From Spirulina sp. CS-785/01 (lineage in GTDB: Bacteria > Cyanobacteriota > Cyanobacteriia > Cyanobacteriales > Spirulinaceae), in NCBI RefSeq assembly GCF_028330525.1, contig NZ_JAQMSD010000060.1, positions 1-55,195 of the forward strand: a stretch of DNA of 55,195 nt, read 5' to 3'. The first letter of the stretch is position 1, and each line of letters opens with the position of its first letter. Position numbers and translations under genes: made by a program. Positions 50,532-55,195 of this stretch are shown here, one piece after another. The notes beneath the pieces were generated by a model. The model did not search any database and was not told where the DNA came from. It saw nothing but the letters and a program-made list of their open reading frames with translations.

Positions 50532-51440
50532 TCACGCAATCATCCCTTCCTCACTGGGCATTTCCAGTAAGTAATGCAGAAAAGCATCAGCAATCACCGA
50601 GAGTTGTTTACCGGATAAATACACCGCATACCAACGCCGTTGGATGGGTAAATGTTGCACATTTAATAGGGTATATTCGCTTTTTAACTCCACTGGGGAC
50701 AGGCTATGTTTGGATAAAATTGAAATGCCTAATCCTCCTGCGATCGCCTGTTTAATCGCCTCATTACTCCCCAACTCCAAGCGCACCTTCACTTTCACTT
50801 TACAACGATTCAACAAGTCTTGTACTGCCTGACGAGTCCCTGATCCCAACTCCCGCATAATAAACGGTTGATCATTTAACTCAGTAATGGGAATACTGCG
50901 ACGTTTAGCCCAAGGATGATCCCGACGGGCCACCAATACCAAGGGATTCTCTAAAAACGGTTGGGCAACTAGATCAACATCCTCTGGGGGTTGACTCAAA
51001 ATATATAAATCATCCAAATTATTCCGCATCCGTTGGGTGAGTTTGCGGTGATTGGTCACTTGTAACGCAATATCAATGTCGGGATACTCTTGACAAAATT
51101 GACCTAATATGCGGGGGATAAAATATTTCGCCGTCGTCACCACGGCTAACCGTAACCGTCCCTGTCTCATCCCCTTGAGATCAGCCACTTTCATCTCCAA
51201 ATGATCCAAACGGTCAAAAATCTCTTGACAAGTGGCCAACAACTCCTCACCGGCTTGAGTAAGATACAGTTGTTTGCCCATTTGTTCAAACAACGGCAAA
51301 CCAATGGCTTGGGTTAACTGTTTCACCTGAGAGGATACCGTAGGCTGACGAATCATTAACTCCTCAGCCGCTTTGGTAAAACTACCATTACGGGCGGTTG
51401 CTTCAAAAACGCGCAGTTGGTGGAGAGTCGCTTGAATCAT
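50532..51440 (-). CDS. LysR-family regulator, CmpR/CcmR-like
   Basis: 302 residues. N-terminal winged helix (TLHQLRVFEATARNGSFTKA, then 'QPTVSSQVKQL'), and a substrate-binding domain with 'GRLRLAVVTTAKYFIPRIL'. The close match to the CbbR-type regulators of cyanobacterial carbon acquisition (CmpR, CcmR/NdhR) is in both domains, e.g. 'TKAAEEL...QPTVSSQVKQLTQAIGLPLFEQMGKQLYLT'-like pattern (KQLTQAIGLPLFEQMGKQLY). These bind metabolites such as RuBP, 2-phosphoglycolate or 2-oxoglutarate. Beside an NhaS antiporter and BicA, it is a good candidate regulator of both. Which subgroup (CmpR, CcmR or CcmR2) cannot be decided here. A MITE-like repeat separates it from the antiporter gene. Confidence 0.85.
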   Translation of the reverse strand: MIQATLHQLRVFEATARNGSFTKAAEELMIRQPTVSSQVKQLTQAIGLPLFEQMGKQLYLTQAGEELLATCQEIFDRLDHLEMKVADLKGMRQGRLRLAVVTTAKYFIPRILGQFCQEYPDIDIALQVTNHRKLTQRMRNNLDDLYILSQPPEDVDLVAQPFLENPLVLVARRDHPWAKRRSIPITELNDQPFIMRELGSGTRQAVQDLLNRCKVKVKVRLELGSNEAIKQAIAGGLGISILSKHSLSPVELKSEYTLLNVQHLPIQRRWYAVYLSGKQLSVIADAFLHYLLEMPSEEGMIA

Positions 51441-51505
51441 CTTTTGGGTAATTGGTGATGGGTAATAGCTAATGGGTGATAGGTGATGGATAATTGCATT
51501 GAGTT

Positions 51506-51572
51506 GAGAAACCGGGTTTCTTCTCTTACGGTGGGTGAACGTTTACCCATTTATACAGAAACCCGGTTTCTC
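51506..51572. repeat. MITE-like repeat with AGAAACCGGGTTTCT ends (copy C)
   Basis: GAGAAACCGGGTTTCT and CAGAAACCCGGTTTCT, 67 bp in all, in the LysR/antiporter gap. Same length and ends as copies A and B, with an internal sequence that has diverged. Confidence 0.8.
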
Positions 51573-51581
51573 CAGTTCAAT

Positions 51582-52976
51582 TTACGAACTCATGGGTTGT
51601 TTGCTTTCAGACTCGACGCTTTCCGCTTCCTCTGGAGGAGTTGAAGATTTAAAGGCAAAGCGGAGGAAGGGCGGGGCTAAGAAGGTGGTAATAATCACCA
51701 TCATAATGATAGCCGCTTCTAAGGACTCCGATAACGCCCCACTGGCAGACCCAACTCCCGCAAAGACGAGGCCAACTTCTCCCCGTGGAATCATTCCAAC
51801 CCCAATGGCTAAACGGTTGATTCCTGGACGACCAAACACCGTCCACCCTGTCATGATCTTACCAATAATTGCGACAACGATGAGAAACGCAGCAACCACC
51901 AATCCAGCGCGGTTGGCGGGGATAGTGGGGTTTAGGACACTTAAATCGGTTTTCGCCCCGACACTGACGAAGAAAATAGGGACTAAAATATCGGCAATGG
52001 GCATCACCTGTTTATCCAATTCCTTGCGTTTGTCGGTTTCGTCGAGAACCAGTCCGGCGGCAAATGCCCCTAAAATAGCTTCTAACTGGATGACATTGGC
52101 GAGGAAGGCCATGAGAAAGGCAAAGATAAAGGCCGGGATGACGAGATTGCCTCGGGTTTTTAGTTTTTCTGCGATCGCCACAAAACTCTTATTAAAAACC
52201 TTCCCTAACAAAATCGACCCCAACAGGAAGCCACTGGCACTTAAAATCAGGTAAAGAATATTCATCACATCCACTTCACCTGTCTTCGCCAAACTGGCCA
52301 CCACGGCCAACACAATAATCCCTAACACATCATCAATCACCGCAGCCCCCAGAATAATCTGGCCTTCCGATGATTTCAGATAGCCCAACTCCGAGAGAAC
52401 TTTAGACGTAATCCCAATACTGGTGGCCGTCAACGCTGCCCCAGCAAAAATCGCCGGCACCGCAGACATCCCAAACAGGGTCATTAAGCCAATAGTGCCA
52501 GCCCCAAAAGGAACAGCAACCCCAAAAATGGCCACAATAATCGCTTGGTAGCCCACTTTCTGCAACTCGCGCAAGTCGGACTCTAAACCAATTTCAAACA
52601 GGAGGACAATTACCCCTAACTCCGCCAGCAGGGAAACCACCTCACTCTGGGTACTAAAAACCTCCTGTACCCCTTGGGGACTTAAATCCCCCAACTGTTG
52701 TAAAATCCCCATCAATAGGGAATCACTGGCCGTCGCCCCACTTTCAGGAAAGACGAGAAAATGGAGGGCAGAAATCCCCACCAGTACCCCTCCAACCAAT
52801 TCCCCCAACACGGGGGGTAAATCTAAGAGACGGGATAACTCACCGCCTAACTTACTGGCAATATAAATCACCACTAAACTCAACAATACACCAGCCAAAA
52901 CCATTGGGCCAGTATCTGCCTCAGCCGTTGCTAAGAGGGGAGGCAGTCCCCTTGATAACGTTTCGATCATATTCAT
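51582..52976 (-). CDS. Na+/H+ antiporter, NhaS3-like (CPA2)
   Basis: 464 residues, about 12 membrane helices, no C-terminal nucleotide-binding domain. Family motifs: 'LDLPPVLGELVGGVLVGISA', 'LAELGVIVLLFEIGLESDL', 'GAAVIDDVLGIIVLAVVASL' (the Asp-Asp ion-binding pair), and 'GRPGINRLAIGVGMIPRGEV'. The length and the neighbourhood fit the NhaS3 group, which exports sodium, in some cases from the thylakoid lumen side. The gene is divergent from bicA, which imports HCO3- with Na+, so the antiporter would recycle the sodium. That pairing is known in other cyanobacteria. Confidence 0.88.
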   Translation of the reverse strand: MNMIETLSRGLPPLLATAEADTGPMVLAGVLLSLVVIYIASKLGGELSRLLDLPPVLGELVGGVLVGISALHFLVFPESGATASDSLLMGILQQLGDLSPQGVQEVFSTQSEVVSLLAELGVIVLLFEIGLESDLRELQKVGYQAIIVAIFGVAVPFGAGTIGLMTLFGMSAVPAIFAGAALTATSIGITSKVLSELGYLKSSEGQIILGAAVIDDVLGIIVLAVVASLAKTGEVDVMNILYLILSASGFLLGSILLGKVFNKSFVAIAEKLKTRGNLVIPAFIFAFLMAFLANVIQLEAILGAFAAGLVLDETDKRKELDKQVMPIADILVPIFFVSVGAKTDLSVLNPTIPANRAGLVVAAFLIVVAIIGKIMTGWTVFGRPGINRLAIGVGMIPRGEVGLVFAGVGSASGALSESLEAAIIMMVIITTFLAPPFLRFAFKSSTPPEEAESVESESKQPMSS

Positions 52977-53285
52977 CTGCTTGTTCGATCATACATTCAA
53001 AGCTATGGGTGGAGAGGCCACAACAGCCCACCTCCTGATCCCTTAGCTTACTAGCTAGGGGTAATTCAGAAAACCTTTACACCACCGCTATTGCGGCCTC
53101 TCTATTAGGAAGGATGCAACTTGCTTCTGTTCAACTGTATCCCCAGACACTATGTTTAGGAATCTAACCATAGATAGAAGTAAATGTTTTCAATCCCGTA
53201 ATAGATTCTCTTCTATAAAAGGTCAGGATTAAATCTATAATCAGGTCAGAATTGAAGCTATAACAGAGCAGAATTGAGCAAACTA
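52977..53285. promoter_or_regulatory. Divergent promoter region between the antiporter and bicA
   Basis: About 300 bp without a gene. Near-repeats AAATCTATAATCAGGTCAGAATTG and ...GAAGCTATAACAGAGCAGAATTG (about 53230-53276) include TATAAT (53236-53241), a good -10 box 45 bases before the bicA ATG. The LysR regulator probably acts here; I did not find a clear LTTR T-N11-A box. Confidence 0.4.
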
Positions 53286-55073
53286 ATGCAAATAACCAAT
53301 AAAATACATTTCCGCAATTTACGCGGCGACATTTTTGGAGGTGTCACCGCCGCCATTATCTCCTTACCCATGGCCTTAGCCTTCGGGGTAGCGTCCGGGG
53401 CTGGGGCGCAAGCCGGGCTTTACGGGGCGTTTTGTGTGGGCTTCTTCGCCTCCTTATTTGGAGGAACACCGACGCTGATTTCCGAACCCACAGGACCCAT
53501 GACGGTGGTGATGACGGCGGTTGTCACCACCATGATCGCCGCTAACCCAGAAAACGGCATGGCCATGGCATTTACAGTGGTTATGATGGCCGGGGTATTC
53601 CAAATCCTCTTTGGGGTATTACGGTTAGGGAAATATGTCACCCTGATGCCCTATACGGTGATTTCGGGCTTCATGTCCGGGATTGGCTTTATTCTCATCA
53701 TTCTGCAAATTCCGCCTTTCTTGGGGCATGATTCCCCCGGAGGTGGCGTTGTGGGGACAATTAGCAGCTTTCCGGAGTTATTCAATACCTTAAACCCCGT
53801 TGAAGTCATTTTAGGGGTGTTAACGGTGGCGGTAATTTTCTTCACCCCCAATCAAGTGAAACAATGGGTCCCCCCGCAACTCGCGGCCTTAGTCATTGGG
53901 ACAGTTGTTTCGCTGATTTTCTTCGCTAATGCAGATATTCGCATCATTGGTGAAATCCCCATGGGGCTTCCGGAGTTACAAATTCCTGCATTTTCTCCTG
54001 AACAGTTACAGCAGATGATCTTGGATGCTGTGGTGTTAGGGATGTTAGGGTGTATTGACTCTCTGTTAACCTCTGTCATTGCCGATAGTTTGACCCAAAC
54101 CCAACATAATTCTGACAAAGAGATTATTGGTCAAGGGATCGGGAATATTATGTCCGGTTTAGCGGGTGGTTTACCGGGGGCTGGCGCAACCATGGGAACG
54201 GTTGTCAATATCCAAACTGGGGCAAGAACCGCCGTTTCTGGGCTGACTCGTTCTTTAATTTTATTAGTGGTGATTCTCTGGGCTGGGGCATTAACTAAAA
54301 ATATTCCTTTGGCGGTGTTAGCAGGGATTGCGTTAAAAGTTGGGATTGATATTGTTGACTGGAAATTTCTGAAACGGGCGCACAAGTTATCCTTGAAGGC
54401 AGCGGCCATTATGTATGGGGTGTTGTTGCTGACGGTATTTGTGGATTTAATTGTTGCTGTGGGGGTTGGGGTGTTTGTGGCCAATATCCTGACCATTAAG
54501 CGGTTAGCGGATATCCAAGCGGAACAAGTGAAAGCTATTGATGTTCCCACGGGTGAAGTGTTAGAGAATGATGAAGCGAAACAGTTACTGAAACAAGCGG
54601 AGGGTAAAGCATTACTGTTACACCTAGGGGGTCCAATGAGTTTCGGGGCTGCCAAAGCTGTTACCCAACGTCAGTCGATTCTGAATAATTATAAAGCCTT
54701 GATTATTGATTTGAGTGATGTGCCGATGTTAGGGGTGACGGCAACGTTAGGGTTAGAGAAAGTTGTGGATTCTGCTTATAATAATTCGGTTGAAGTGTTT
54801 ATTGTCGGGGATGACGGCAAGATTAAGCAACGGTTACAGCAGTTCAATATTTTGGACCGTGTTCCCTATCAAAACCGGGTGGCGACTCGTGTAGAAGCGT
54901 TACGCTTGGCGGTGGCTAAGATTAAGGGTTATACGGATGAGGTAGAGGCGACGGAAGAGGCAATGGCTTCTTCTGCGGTTTCTTCTACTGAGACTTCTGA
55001 AAATTCGAGTGAGATGTCCACCACTGCCAATGGGACGAGTTCTTCTGAGAAGTCGTCAGCACCTCTTCCTTGA
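53286..55073 (+). CDS. bicA: SulP-family low-affinity Na+/bicarbonate transporter
   Basis: 595 residues from the ATG at 53286 (MQITNKIHFRNLRGDIFGG); a TTG at 53274 would add four residues. The start and the membrane domain closely match BicA: 'ISLPMALAFGVASGAGAQAG', 'GGTPTLISEPTGPMTVVMTA', 'MPYTVISGFMSGIGFILIIL' and 'GCIDSLLTSVIADSLTQTQH' (anion site). A STAS domain (about 430-555) with 'LIIDLSDVPMLGVTATLGLE' ends the core. The final 50 residues are disordered, Ser/Thr/Glu-rich. BicA imports HCO3- with Na+ for the carbon-concentrating mechanism. The last codons and stop lie inside a TnpB-type right-end hairpin, so the C-terminus may have been altered by an insertion. Confidence 0.92.
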   Translation: MQITNKIHFRNLRGDIFGGVTAAIISLPMALAFGVASGAGAQAGLYGAFCVGFFASLFGGTPTLISEPTGPMTVVMTAVVTTMIAANPENGMAMAFTVVMMAGVFQILFGVLRLGKYVTLMPYTVISGFMSGIGFILIILQIPPFLGHDSPGGGVVGTISSFPELFNTLNPVEVILGVLTVAVIFFTPNQVKQWVPPQLAALVIGTVVSLIFFANADIRIIGEIPMGLPELQIPAFSPEQLQQMILDAVVLGMLGCIDSLLTSVIADSLTQTQHNSDKEIIGQGIGNIMSGLAGGLPGAGATMGTVVNIQTGARTAVSGLTRSLILLVVILWAGALTKNIPLAVLAGIALKVGIDIVDWKFLKRAHKLSLKAAAIMYGVLLLTVFVDLIVAVGVGVFVANILTIKRLADIQAEQVKAIDVPTGEVLENDEAKQLLKQAEGKALLLHLGGPMSFGAAKAVTQRQSILNNYKALIIDLSDVPMLGVTATLGLEKVVDSAYNNSVEVFIVGDDGKIKQRLQQFNILDRVPYQNRVATRVEALRLAVAKIKGYTDEVEATEEAMASSAVSSTETSENSSEMSTTANGTSSSEKSSAPLP

Positions 55074-55195
55074 AGGAAGAGGCTTCGTGCCTTCCTTCAA
55101 GTAGCTGACCCGTCTCTGTCCTTCATGGACTCCGTTTCCTAAGCCATCAAACCCTAAAATGCGTAGCTAGTTTTAGGCTCTTTGTCTGGTCATTA
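55050..55195 (-). mobile_element. Likely right end of a TnpB/IS605-type element (reRNA hairpin)
   Basis: Read on minus, the segment shows ...GGCACGAAG-CCTCTTCCTT-C-AAGGAAGAGG-TGCTGAC, the form 'GAAG + GC-rich stem + TG..TGAC' of TnpB-element right ends. There the hairpin ends the reRNA, and the guide comes from flanking DNA. The stem (55062-55071/55073-55082) overlaps the bicA stop (55071-55073). A competing 11-bp stem exists (55069-55079/55091-55101). The tnpB frame would be beyond the right edge; no clear TnpB C-terminus is visible inside. Confidence 0.45.

Noticed and set aside
51535-52254. 239-codon open frame on plus
   Set aside because: It is antisense to the antiporter gene. Its composition (many Thr, Ala, Lys and Pro) is a shadow of codon bias in a membrane protein, and it has no recognisable domain.
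54131-54655. 174-codon open frame on minus
   Set aside because: It lies wholly inside bicA, whose motifs are continuous across this region; the antisense translation is low in hydrophobic periodicity.

Overview
The window is cyanobacterial chromosome. The evidence is the gene set (gun4, an nblS-type kinase next to purD, ndhB, a bicA-type bicarbonate transporter, COP23, an SLH/OprB iron porin, a UPF0182 protein) and at least 36 copies of the HIP1 octamer GCGATCGC, where about one is expected by chance in 55 kb. Intergenic regions are full of short dispersed repeats, as in filamentous (oscillatorian-type) genomes, but I cannot name the genus. No tRNA, rRNA, prophage or CRISPR array was seen.

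Layout. 1-430: 5' end of an IscB-like (RRXRR/HNH) nuclease gene, cut by the left edge, with a structured region upstream that fits its omegaRNA. 438-2548: DoxX-like membrane protein and a type-II NADH dehydrogenase-like flavoprotein, both on minus. 3175-10602: seven genes on plus, nearly all for exported proteins: COP23, two trypsin-like proteases in tandem, an SLH porin, an Asp/Gln/Pro-repeat protein and a pentapeptide-repeat protein. 10728-21214: metabolism and signalling (argG, purD, nblS, DUF29, a large CACHE-HAMP histidine kinase, a RibD-type reductase, pdxJ). 21312-22260: decayed gene fragments. 22499-29092, minus: UPF0182 giant membrane protein, a GAF histidine-kinase-like protein without its phospho-acceptor His, gun4, a nucleotidyltransferase and a LuxR-type response regulator. 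29188-35381: icd and a 1432-residue secreted CHAT-protease fusion. 35798-39595: antiporter-UspA fusion and a PLD lipoprotein with an EF-hand. 39847-47274: ndhB, rhomboid protease, TPR protein, CDF metal transporter coupled to hom. 47510-50379: two overlapping Ser/Thr kinase genes, the first with ankyrin repeats. 50532-55073: LysR regulator, NhaS-type antiporter and, divergently, BicA, a coherent inorganic-carbon module (sodium-driven bicarbonate uptake, sodium export, CmpR/CcmR-like control). 55050-55195: a hairpin resembling the right end of a TnpB-type element on the minus strand, overlapping the bicA stop.

Most notable points. (1) Base composition changes abruptly from G-rich to C-rich across many HIP1 sites, whatever the gene orientation; I could count this directly at several sites. 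(2) Both edges lie in RNA-guided-nuclease transposon sequence (IscB left, TnpB-like right). (3) A secreted caspase-like CHAT protein joins a two-partner-secretion domain, a DUF4347-like domain, a beta-helix and a Tyr/Ser/Gly tract. (4) At least five small palindromic or terminal-inverted-repeat families occur between genes, and one shares an 11-mer with the predicted omegaRNA boundary.
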